This document shows positions 24,001 to 35,000 of a stretch of DNA of 64,000 bases, piece by piece. The stretch lies in assembly GCA_935421135.1 (NCBI GenBank), contig OW285188.1, positions 2,191,001-2,255,000 on the forward strand, in the 5' to 3' direction. The notes beneath the pieces were generated by a model, which was not told where the DNA came from, searched no databases, and worked only from the letters and a program-made list of their open reading frames with translations. This DNA comes from Bugulina stolonifera. Taxonomy: Eukaryota; Bryozoa; Gymnolaemata; Cheilostomatida; Bugulidae. The number at the start of each line of letters is the position of its first letter. The first letter of the stretch is position 1. The position numbers were made by a program, and so were the translations under genes.

Positions 24001-27000
24001 TCTTTTCTGACTGTGTCTAACCATCTCTACTTGGCCTTATGGGATGCGTTGTGCAATAGACATGTTATAATGCTATTTAATCTGGACATACTGTCCAATG
24101 TAGTAAGATTTTATGCTGTGATATTTGTCATATGAATCTATGAATATATTGAATATCAAGAATCTAGTTACTGTGGCCCACAGCAGAATATTGTGTGTTA
24201 ATAATCCGTAAATAATGTCATATTGTACCAGTATTAAGACTTGCTTTAGGAGCATTGGCCATGCGGTACACGGTTGGTGTCTACTGACTTCCTTTGTATT
24301 TTGGTATTTCAGATGAAAGCTCATGTTGATGTTTGTGCCGACACATTCGTTGAACACATCGGGCAACAGGATGGAAAACCATTTGACTCCAAAAAGTATG
24401 TGAAAGTTGTCTTTTATTATAATTTATATATCTAGCTGGCCAATAGATCATCTCTGGTTACATCATGGTACTGTATTGTAATAGTATAGACCGTGCAGTT
24501 ATCTCCCCTTCTGTGTTATATACCATAATTATAGTAAAATGTAGTACCATACATTCCAGGTTTACAGGTGGTTATACTATGGATGTCATCTCCAGCACTG
24601 CATTTGGTATTCAAGTCGACAGCCAGAAGGATCCAAACCACCCGATGCTTATCAACGGCAATAAAATTATGGGAACCAACAGACCCAAAGGATTTTACTA
24701 TAGAGTGAAAGCGTTCTTTAGGATTGTCTATTTCTGTAAGTCAAATGTTTACAATACGCACTTCTTTGCTGTGGCCTATTTCTCTTTCTTGCTTGGACTT
24801 GTCTCCCTTCCATAGTTTTATAATTTGGTCAAACATTTGTTTTTGAACAGTCAATATACTGTCCAATATACTGTATAAACAATCGGCTGTGCTCAAAAAA
24901 TAATCCATTACCAAGTAGAGAACTGCGCAGCTAGTAGTCATGTGACTGACTGAATGACTAACTGATTAAATGACATTTTATCTAAATTATTTTATTTGTT
25001 TTCGTTTTAGTGATGGCTCCCTCATTTCTTCAAAAAGCTTTAACAAAATTTGGACTCTCTATACTTGATATGGATGCTGCGGAATACTTCCAGAATGTTA
25101 CGGGTAAAGTATTTGCTGACAGAAGTCAAGAAACTCAGAACAGCAAACGAAAAGATTTTATTCAACTATGTCTCAACCAGCTGATAGATGACCCAAAGTC
25201 AGGTGATGCAGATGCCCAGGTGGATAGATATGGTCAGGTGTGGTCTACTAAAGGTGAGCTCATGTCAGAGGAAGAAGCTAATCTGTGTGTGTACAGCTAT
25301 TACTCATACTCTGATAGGTCACCATACAATAAGTATAAAGTATCAGTCCTGGTAGCACTAGTGTAGCACACCACCACGAGGTTGTTTGGAATTGTCTTCT
25401 CAGTTATCAGTGGAAACTTGGTGAGAAAGGAAAGACTGCTTCAAAGTAATACTGATAAAATGAGAAGGCAGGTTGTGGAATGTCGTGAAATTTTATGCTA
25501 ACTTTTACTTGGTTTTACATATAGGAAATGGGGAATATCTTTGAGAGTAGTTCTAAGGTGACTAACTGTTTCTACTTGTAGGTCTCACTAAGAATGAGAT
25601 TGTATCCAACGCCATTCTTTTCTTTCTGGCTGGTTTTGAAACAACTGCAACTACCCTCAACTTTATCCTGTATGAGCTGACTATGAACCCAGATGTGCAA
25701 CAGCGAGTCAGTACCATATATATCAATATATACTCATACACTATTTCCAGTACAATAGATGCATGTACATACATACAACTATAATAGATTGATGTAAGCA
25801 GTAATACTACTAGACATGTTGGTTGGTTGGTCAGTTGGTTTATTGATCACTAACACATGTTGTGAGATTCAGTGTTTGCAAAAAATACTGCTATGGAAAA
25901 CAATTACAGTAGGCTTGGAAAATGCAGACTGCTATAAAAGTATTACTTTAAATTTTATTAGTGCGAAGTATCATGGCTTTGAGGAAAGCATCTCTTTCCT
26001 ATACAGTTCTATATTTAACAGTTCTGTATATTCAGATTTATGAAGAGATCATGGAGAATGTATCGTCAGACGTAGCTACCTACGAGGAGCTGTCTAAGAT
26101 GGAGTACATTGATTGGGCAATACAAGAGGCTATGAGAATATACCCTGCTGCTCCAAGGTGAGATTTCTCTATTATCATATTATACAAAGATGTACATGTA
26201 CAACGACTTGTGCTGATGATATAATGTAGTATAGTTGGGTTACTACTAACTGTTTACAGGGTAGAGAGGCTAGTAGCTAAGGATACAACTGTAGAAGGTA
26301 TACATGTACCTGCTGGTTCCATGGTATCAGCTATGATATACGCTATCCACCATGACCCTGAGATATGGCCTGAACCAAACAAGTTTGATCCTGAGAGGTG
26401 AGTTTAGTGCTGCTTAAGCTAACTTCCCCTACTCTCCCTCACACCTCTCTCCATGGTCCTGTTTACTTATTATTATAGTCTAGTAAGCAACCAAACATGG
26501 TTTACTGAGTCACTACTACTCTAATGGTGCTCTATTGAATAATACATGGTAACTAGTAACAAGAGTGACAGCAGTATCAATATATAGCCTGGCTCTTGGA
26601 ACCACTATCCAACTTCTACATGGTTTATGATTGTACATACAGATTCTCCCCAGAGAACTCAGAAGGTAGACACCAGTACGCATGGATGCCATTTGGTATT
26701 GGTAACAGAAACTGTATTGGAATGAGACTGGCTCTACTAGAAATGAAAATAGCCATAGTCAAGATCCTAACCAACTTTGTGTTGGAGCCTTGTGAAGACA
26801 CCCCTGTAAGTAGTTATTCCTAGCACTAAGATATCATGCTATATCCACTGTACAATATATCCATGTGATATATACATAATATTGTATAGTTTACACTGAA
26901 ATGTATCGTCTGTTTGAAGACTGCAACATGTACATGTATATAAATAGTTAGGTTGTAGTTGTTGATTGCATGTTATCGAGTTGTTCACAGAGCAGCGGCA

Positions 27001-27464
27001 ATGTAGTAATGCAGCTCGATATAGCTGTAGCTGCCAGCACTGTGACAACTATTTTTGTCTGAGGGGGCAAAAACCTCTAGGCAGACACTCACTAGGCTGC
27101 TAGGTACAATCTGGGGCAGTGCCGCTTGCTACTGATGCCCCATTAGTAATTGTAAATAAAATCAAGGAAATTAAAAAGCTTGAGACCTGGTGAAAGTATA
27201 AATAGGCAGAAAGTTTTCACTTGGGCGGTAAACTCTTTTGTTGAACCAAATTTTGGGGGAGGCAAATGCCCACCATACCGTCCTAGTTGTTACAACCCTG
27301 GTAGCTGTATTCTAGCTTTAGAAAGGGAGGTGAATGCAACCTGCCAATTATTATAAGGTGAATGTTTTATTCTTCCACAGAAGAAACCTATCCAGTTTGC
27401 AAAGAATTTCCGTATGGAAACAGAGACACCCATCAAGATCAAGGCAAAGATACGTAAAGCCTGA
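21020..27464 (+). CDS. Cytochrome P450, CYP3 clan, copy 2 (12 exons, 525 residues)
   Basis: Exons: 21020-21096, 21422-21521, 22971-23023, 23588-23801, 24313-24395, 24560-24735, 25011-25253, 25582-25706, 26036-26157, 26260-26397, 26643-26805, 27381-27464. Every phase equals that of copy 1; exon 1 is one codon shorter and exon 7 two codons longer. The N-terminal anchor is [15 protein letters not shown] and the hinge GPKPWPLFG. Conserved sites: FTSGKLK, AGFETT, E388-A-M-R391, DPERF and heme loop [10 protein letters not shown] with Cys 468. Exons 6-11 and several of their introns are almost identical to copy 1, while exons 1-5 and exon 12 are clearly diverged. Same predicted role: ER-bound monooxygenase, substrate unknown. 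Intron 2 carries an 854-bp transposon. Confidence 0.93.
21634..22487. mobile_element. 854-bp CAAGGAG-ended non-autonomous DNA transposon, long copy
   Basis: It lies in intron 2 of P450 copy 2. Terminal inverted repeats start CAAGGAGTAAGAGAGAAGG and continue at least 35 bp (GAGGCTCGTC-x-ATGA). GATGCAAT flanks both sides (21626-21633 and 22488-22495), a 7-8 bp duplication depending on whether the final G belongs to the element. This fits the hAT superfamily. No transposase frame is present. The short copy at 41929-42116 is an internal-deletion relative. Confidence 0.85.
22818..22915. repeat. 33-bp repeat x3 in intron 2 of P450 copy 2
   Basis: Two perfect units and one degenerate unit of CTAGTAACATAGACGTACAT plus 13 bp. 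Each unit is itself a hairpin, ACATAGAC pairing with GTCTATGT. Confidence 0.85.
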
Positions 27465-27953
27465 GCACTACCACACTCTATATCCTGTTTGCTCACAATG
27501 ATTAGCGTGTCCTGATAACTTTTTATGCTATATTTTGTTGACTTCCCTACCCATTTCAGGTGATAATTTTCTCTTCTGTATTATCTATAATAATTTATCT
27601 ACACCCTGTATTATGATTAATTGATGGCAATTGACATTAATTAGATACTGCCCAGGTACACAATCATATCAATGGACATGGGCAACTATTTTATGCTAAA
27701 GTTCCTGTCCTATGACGTTTATACAACATTTACATTGTATTTCATATTTACACCTTGACAAACATCTACAGAAAATGTTACTGTAGGTTGCTAGCTCATA
27801 ATTTATTTAATTATACGCAATGATGGATGGTAGATTACAATATTTTTTTATTCTAGTTTAGATAGATTCATATTAAATAAGAATGATAAACCAGCATGAA
27901 GGTTGTCTTATAATAAGTCATCTGTGTACCCCTTGTAATCCTAACTAACCACG

Positions 27954-28228
27954 CAGTGTTCGAAGTGTGGTTATACGGGAGTATACGGTGTGTACCCACC
28001 TCAGTTTTAGTGGGTATACGGCTAGCAGGTATGTACCCTCATTTTAATAGCTAGTCGAGTGCTAGACACTCATCCATAAGGTCTTGAGTTCAATCCTCAC
28101 CAGAGTACCACTATTTTTTTCATTGTAGTACACTGTAAGTCACTAATTTCTTAGCTACCATAAGATTATCTAATCTCCAAGATTACATGTACTGTGTACC
28201 CACCTTAATTTTTCCACTTCGAACACTG
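27954..28228. mobile_element. 275-bp hAT-like MITE carrying a tRNA-like segment
   Basis: Perfect 14-bp terminal inverted repeats CAGTGTTCGAAGTG / CACTTCGAACACTG. A perfect 8-bp target-site duplication TAACCACG is at 27946-27953 and 28229-28236. The CAG start and 8-bp duplication are typical of hAT elements. There is no transposase frame. Subterminal repeats GTGTACCCACCT occur near both ends. Confidence 0.88.
28045..28110 (+). other. tRNA-like segment inside the MITE
   Basis: TAGCTAGTCGAG resembles a pol III A box and GAGTTCAATCCTC a B box, with spacing close to that of a tRNA. A convincing acceptor stem and anticodon arm are not apparent, so this is not called a functional tRNA. Confidence 0.35.
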
Positions 28229-28787
28229 TAACCACGTCATGTGCTACAGGGGATCTGCTAGAACACCGAGAAGACAGTGTGGATTTTTGGCCACTTTATT
28301 TAAAGAGAGGGCAACTTCAAAATTCATACCTGTACACAGAATAGCATTATAACAACTATTATACTAGGCTAGTTTCAGATCTAATACTTTCTGCCCAAAC
28401 AGGTTTGCAAGTACCAATACTGTTCTTGGTGAACTTCAAGCTGTAACTTCGACATACATGTATATGTATGAGGTGTTAAACACCGAAACAGTACACTGTA
28501 TGCAGATTGAGTAGCCTATATGTATAATATGTAAATATACTCCCTCTACCCACATTGGTTATCTTAACCAAAGATGTGTATGGCTGTTAGTAACTCATCA
28601 TGTAGGTACACCATTGTTACTCTCAATTGTGTAACTCACACAGTCCATTACTAGAACAAACTCTACATCAATATAGTTTATTCTAGTTACTTTGTAGAAT
28701 ATGTAATAGTAATAATTCATTTCTATACATTATTTTATTCTCACATCACAAAAGAATGATGAAAAGCAGTGATATGAATCCAGATAT

Positions 28788-28793
28788 TTTATT
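28788..28793 (-). terminator. Poly(A) signal AATAAA (minus strand) of the peptidase gene
   Basis: TTTATT on the plus strand, about 220 bp beyond the stop codon at 29012-29014. Confidence 0.4.
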
Positions 28794-29011
28794 ACTATAT
28801 AACTCTTACATTGGTCATCCTAAAGTGACAATATCCATGTCTAGTCCAGCAGTCCTGGTAATACTAGTTAACAATAATTTAGTTTGTATCAAAATAGTGG
28901 TGGCTCTGCTAGACAATCTCTATCCATGGTAACCATCACTCATTCAATATAAACAGTGATACAATAGGCTGAATATTTAACCAGCAGGTAAAACAGAGAG
29001 AGAGAGAGAGA

Positions 29012-32000
29012 CTATGTTCTCATCCAGTACATGCCACCCCTGAGTATACCGTAGTCGTCCAGCTGCTCAATAGGGCCAACTGCTGACACTACAGGGCATT
29101 TGTCGTATATATATTTAGTGCACACCTCCATTATAGCATTAGTATCCACACTCTACAAGTAGAGGGAGGAGGGAGGGGGTAATAAACCTCACTGACAATC
29201 AATATAAGTCACTTCTAGACCTGATACTATCAAGAGTGTACAGCCAGCAAAGCATAGCAGTAGGATGTAACCTGTAGCTGGCCCCTGGTAGCAAATGGTA
29301 ACAGATTCAATTACAAACTCCTACTGCTTACAGTTACACTATTAGGATTACCTTATCTACCAGGAATGTATCCATTCTAATGGAAGCAATGCATGATACG
29401 ATACAGTACACTGTGTATGTATAATACTACTAGTACATACCTCTATCCTGGCATCCAGCTCAGCCAATGGTATACGTCTACCATAACACAGGAGTTGTCT
29501 TCCTATATCCTCACACACGGGGGTAGTACCATCTAGCTGTAGGAGTAGGTTGGCTTTGAGGATATTCTTAGCCCTCTGTACCTCATGGTTAGTTACATTG
29601 TTACACAGTCTCATCCTGTATAATAAGTAGTATATAGAGTACTGTGTAGTGCATGGACTACTTGTGTAGTATATAGAGTACTGTGTAGTATATAGAGTAC
29701 TGTGTAGTGTATAGAGTACTGTGTAGTATATAGAGCACTGTGTAGTATATAGAGTACTGTGTAGTATATAGAGTACTGTGTAGTATATAGAGTACTGTGT
29801 AGTATATAGAGTACTGTGTAGTGTATAGAGTATTGTGTAGTATATAGAGTACTGTGTAGTATATAGAGTATTGTGTAGTATATAGAGTACTGTGTAGTGT
29901 ATAGAGTACTGTGTAGTGTATAGAGTATTGTGTAGTATATAGAGTACTGTGTAGTATATAGAGTACTGTGTAGTATATAGAGTATTGTGTAGTATATAGA
30001 GTACTGTGTAGTATATAGAGTATTGTGTAGTATATAGAGTACTGTGTAGTATATAGAGTACTATGTAGTGTATAGAGTACTGTGTAGTATATAGAGTACT
30101 GTGTAGTATATAGAGTACTGTGTAGTGTATAGAGTACTGTGTAGTGTATAGAGTACTGTATAGTATATAGAGTATTGTGTAGTGTATAGAGTACTGTGTA
30201 GTGTATAGAGTACTGTATAGTATATAGAGTACTGTGTAGTATAGGGCCATTCCATGGGGACTGATCAAATTTGCGTGCTGGCCCGACTCGGATTCTTTTG
30301 AAAATTTGCAGGTGAAAAGAGCACCCTTGAATTGGTGGGAAACCACCAATTTTTTTTTAAGTTGACCCCTGTGGTTCTGGCAGCAGCTCGTTGAAAAGTG
30401 GGGAAATGTGGTGGGGACAACTCCAAATGGACTTTTTTGAAATTTCTGAACATTCAAATTATTACTGTGGCCACTGTATGATACTTAGAGCTGTAATTTT
30501 TGTTACATAGATACTTTCATATACGTGCTTCAGTTTCACTACTCATTCAAGCCTGTATGGTCAACATATTGAGGGTCAGAGGTCACTGAAAACACCTCTC
30601 GGAGCTAGTTTGACCCAATTTCACTGAAAATCGACCAAATAAACACTGCTGGATTTGATGAAAAGAAGGTTGATATAGAATAACTAAAGATTAGAGGTGC
30701 TCAACACAAAGATAAATTAATTTTTGAGAATAAAAATAACTCTCCAAACTGAACTGTATGGCGACAGCGGCTCAAATTCAACATGGCCGTCGTCAGAGTT
30801 GGCGTTTTGGGGCGTTATTCAAGGCTAAATCTACTAAACTTAGTAGTGAAAATTAATGGTGAAAATGTTGCTATATATACAATTCACACCTGTAGATTCC
30901 ATTTCTGCAACAAAAACTTTGTCTTTTTGGGTCTAAAAGGCTGAATTCTCAGATTCAAATTTTACATACATTCGCTATAATATAGTGACTATATCGCCAA
31001 TGCAGCTAATTGGCTATGGCCATAAAGGTTAGTTAAGACTTAATTTAAGGTGCAATTTGAGACTGGGCCTGGTTATGCAACCTACTTTGTGAAGAAAAAT
31101 GGGTGAAATCCGTTTTACTAGCCTAAACATGCAGTTTTGTTAACTTTGTCAAAGTTACTCTTCCTTTCACACGTTTGTTAAATGAGGCAGAATAGCTAAG
31201 CTAAGCAGTATTTCCAGGTCAGACTTAACCAAGTATTGTTTAATGAAAAGGAAGGGAGAGAAGATGGAGCTCCATAGAACTAAGGCTTCTATAATCAGTG
31301 GGTGAGGTGGTGTTTTAGCTCGGGATTTTTTTTTATGGTCACCATTAGTTATCAGATTCTAATCGAAAATATGCATGCAAAATTATAGCCACAGCCCACA
31401 AACAATAGTTTTGACAAACTTACATATACATGTATTTAGTTTACAATTAAACTAGTCTTTACTAGCTTCAAAAATATTTTTTGTTTATGATATGTGAATA
31501 GTTCTTTTTCCTGTGTATAAGAGTGTTGTACAGCATTTATTAGAAGAGATTGAATTTTAGCAGTCCATAGTATAACAATTATTATGGCCAGGTCAATATG
31601 GTTGTCTGCATTTAGAAAGGTGAGATCTGCTCTTCTTTTATTCACTGAGCATAATTTTTTTCAGATAAGTGGTTTTGTCTTTCGAAGGGTCAAAATTATC
31701 TCGATTAAAAATCAAGTTGTCGGTATAAGGAACGGTAAATTTGGCGAGGTGATGCTAGCAAGTACATTAAACATTATTACCTTTGGAAACAAGCGAACGC
31801 TTGTAATATAATTTCAACTTGCTAGATACAACTAAACTAAGTCTCACAAAACCATATTCATATTTTTGATTACTCTGTTGATTAAAAGTTAATGCATGTC
31901 GCACCACTTACCTTAGTTGTGGTCATTTATATAGGACTAAAAAGATATTTTTGGAGCTAATTAGCAAACACCGGTTTAATTTTCAGCTACATGTAAATAT

Positions 32001-35000
32001 ATATAAAAAATGTTAAAAGTTATTGTTCAAGGGCTGTGGCTATAGTTATGCGTGTACATGTACATGTATATATTTGAGTAGAAATTGATAACTAATGGTG
32101 ACCCCAAAATTTGTCTTGAGCTAGTTTAAATAACCTTTAACTCCTCAGCCTTAGTTCCATGGAGAATCACTTTCTTCACCTTCTTCTTCACTAAACAATA
32201 CTTGGTATAAGTCACACCTTGAAATACTGCTTAGATTAGCTATCTTACCTCATTTAACAAACGTGTGAAAGGACGAATCATGGTAAAGTTACCAAAACTG
32301 CATGTTTGCGCTATTAAAAAGGATTTCACCCATTTTTCTTCACCAATAAGGTTGTATAACCAGGCCAAGTCGCAAATTGTACCTCAAATTAAGTCTTGAC
32401 GGACTTCTATGGCCATAGCCAATTAACTGCATGGCCATGTAGTCACTATAATATAGCAAATATATGTAAAATTTGAATCTGAGAATTCAGCCTTTTAGAC
32501 CCAAAAAGACAAAGTTTTTATTGCAGAAATGAAATCTACAGGTGTGAATTGTATATATAGCAACATTTTTACCATTAATTTTCACTACTAAGTTTAGTAG
32601 ATTTAGCCTTGAATAACACCCCAAAACGCCAACTCGGACGACGGCCATGTTGAATTTGAGCCGCTGTCGCCATATGGTTTAGTCTGGAAAGTGTTTTTTA
32701 TTCTCAAAAATTCATTTACCCTTGTACTGAGCATCTTCAATACTTAGTTATTGTATATCAACCTTTTTTTCATTAGATCCAGCAGTGTCTATTTGGTCGA
32801 TTTTAAGTGAATTTGGATCAAACTAGCTCCGAGAGGTGTTTTCGGTGACCTCTGACCCTCAATATGTTGACCATACAGGCTTGAATGAGTAATGAAACTG
32901 AAGCACATATATACAAGTATCTATGCAACAAAAATTACAGCTCTAAGTATCATACAGTGGCCACAGTAATAATTTGAATGTTTGAGAATTTCAAAAAATT
33001 CAATTTGGAGTTGTCCCCACCACATTTTCCTACTTTTCAACGAGCTGCTGCCGGAACCACAAGAGTCAAATAGAAAAAAAATTGGTGGTTTCCCACTAAT
33101 TCAAGGGTGCTCTTTCGACCTGCAAATTTTCAAAAGAATTTGAGTCGGGCCAGCACGCAAATTTGATCAGTCCCCATGGAATGGCCCTATATAGAGTACT
33201 GTGTAGTATATAGAGTACTGTGTAGTATATAGAGTACTGTATAGTATATAGAGTATTGTGTAGTATATAGAGTATTGTGTAGTATATAGAGTACTGTGTA
33301 GTGTATAGAGTACTGTGTAGTGTATAGAGTACTGTGTAGTGTATAGAGTACTGTGTAGTGTATAGAGTACTGTGTAGTATATAGAGTACTGTGTAGTATA
33401 TAGAGTACTATGTAGTGTATAGAGTACTGTGTAGTTTATAGAGTACTGTGTAGTATATAGAGTACTGTATAGTGTATAGAGTACTGTGTAGTATATAGAG
33501 TACTGTGTAGTATATAGAGTACTGTGTAGTGTATAGAGTACTGTGTAGTGTATAGAGTATTGTGTAGTATATAGAGTACTGTATAGTATATAGAGTACTA
33601 TGTAGTATATAGAGTACTGTGTAGTATATAGAGTACTGTGTAGTATATAGAGTACTGTATAGTATATAGAGTACTGTGTAGTGTATAGAGTACTGTGTAG
33701 TATATAGAGTACTGTGTAGTATATAGAGTACTGTGTAGTATATAGAGTACTGTGTAGTGTATAGAGTACTGTGTAGTGTATAGAGTATTGTGTAGTATAT
33801 AGAGTACTGTATAGTATATAGAGTACTATGTAGTATATAGAGTACTGTGTAGTATATAGAGTACTGTGTAGTATATAGAGTACTGTATAGTATATAGAGT
33901 ACTGTGTAGTGTATAGAGTACTGTGTAGTATATAGAGTACTGTGTAGTATATAGAGTACTGTGTAGTATATAGAGTACTGTGTAGTGTATAGAGTACTGT
34001 GTAGTATATAGAGTACTATGTAGTGTATAGAGTACTGTATAGTATATAGAGTACTGTGTAGTATATAGAGTACTGTGTAGTATATAGAGTACTGTGTAGT
34101 ATATAGAGTACTATGTAGTGTATAGAGTACTGTGTAGTGTATAGAGTACTGTGTAGTGTATAGAGTACTGTATAGTGTATAGACTACTGTGTAGTATATA
34201 GAGTACTGTATAGTATATAGAGTACTGTATAGTATATAGAGTATTGTGTAGTATATAGAGTACTGTGTAGTATATAGAGTATTGTGTAGTATATAGAGTA
34301 TTGTGTAGTATATAGAGTACTGTGTAGTATATAGAGTACTGTATAGTGTATAGACTACTGTGTAGTATATAGAGTACTGTGTAGTATATAGAGTACTGTG
34401 TAGTATATAGAGTACTGTATAGTGTATAGAGTACTGTATAGTATATAGAGTACTGTGTAGTATATAGAGTACTGTGTAGTATATAGAGTACTGTGTAGTG
34501 TATAGAGTACTGTGTAGTGTATAGAGTACTGTGTAGTGTATAGAGTACTGTATAGTGTATAGACTACTGTATAGTATATAGAGTACTGTGTAGTATATAG
34601 AGTACTGTATAGTATATAGAGTACTGTGTAGTATATAGAGTACTGTGTAGTATATAGAGTACTGTGTAGTATATAGAGTACTGTGTAGTATATAGAGTAC
34701 TGTGTAGTATATAGAGTATTGTGTAGTATATAGAGTACTATGTAGTGCATAGAGTACTGTGTAGTATATAGAGTACTGTATAGTGTATAGAGTACTGTGT
34801 AGTGTATAGAGTACTGTATAGTATATAGAGTACTGTGTAGTATATAGAGTACTGTGTAGTATATAGAGTACTGTATAGTATATAGAGTACTGTGTAGTGT
34901 ATAGAGTACTGTGTAGTATATAGAGTACTGTGTAGTGTATAGAGTACTGTGTAGTATATAGAGTACTGTGTAGTATATAGAGTATTGTGTAGTATATAGA

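Larger units (their letters stand above)
27465..29011. other. Intergenic region between convergent genes
   Basis: P450 copy 2 (+) and the peptidase gene (-) converge here, so both 3' ends should lie in this region. It contains the 275-bp element at 27954-28228 and the peptidase poly(A) signal at 28788-28793. No further gene is visible. Confidence 0.6.

Noticed and set aside
29357..30457. A 366-codon frame through the short satellite arm and into peptidase exon 7
   Set aside because: It mixes foldback-element sequence, satellite and the true exon; only 29615-29441 is coding.
31584..31811. 75-codon frame in the spacer of the foldback element as a possible transposase remnant
   Set aside because: It is short, AT-driven and shows no recognisable motif or catalytic residues.
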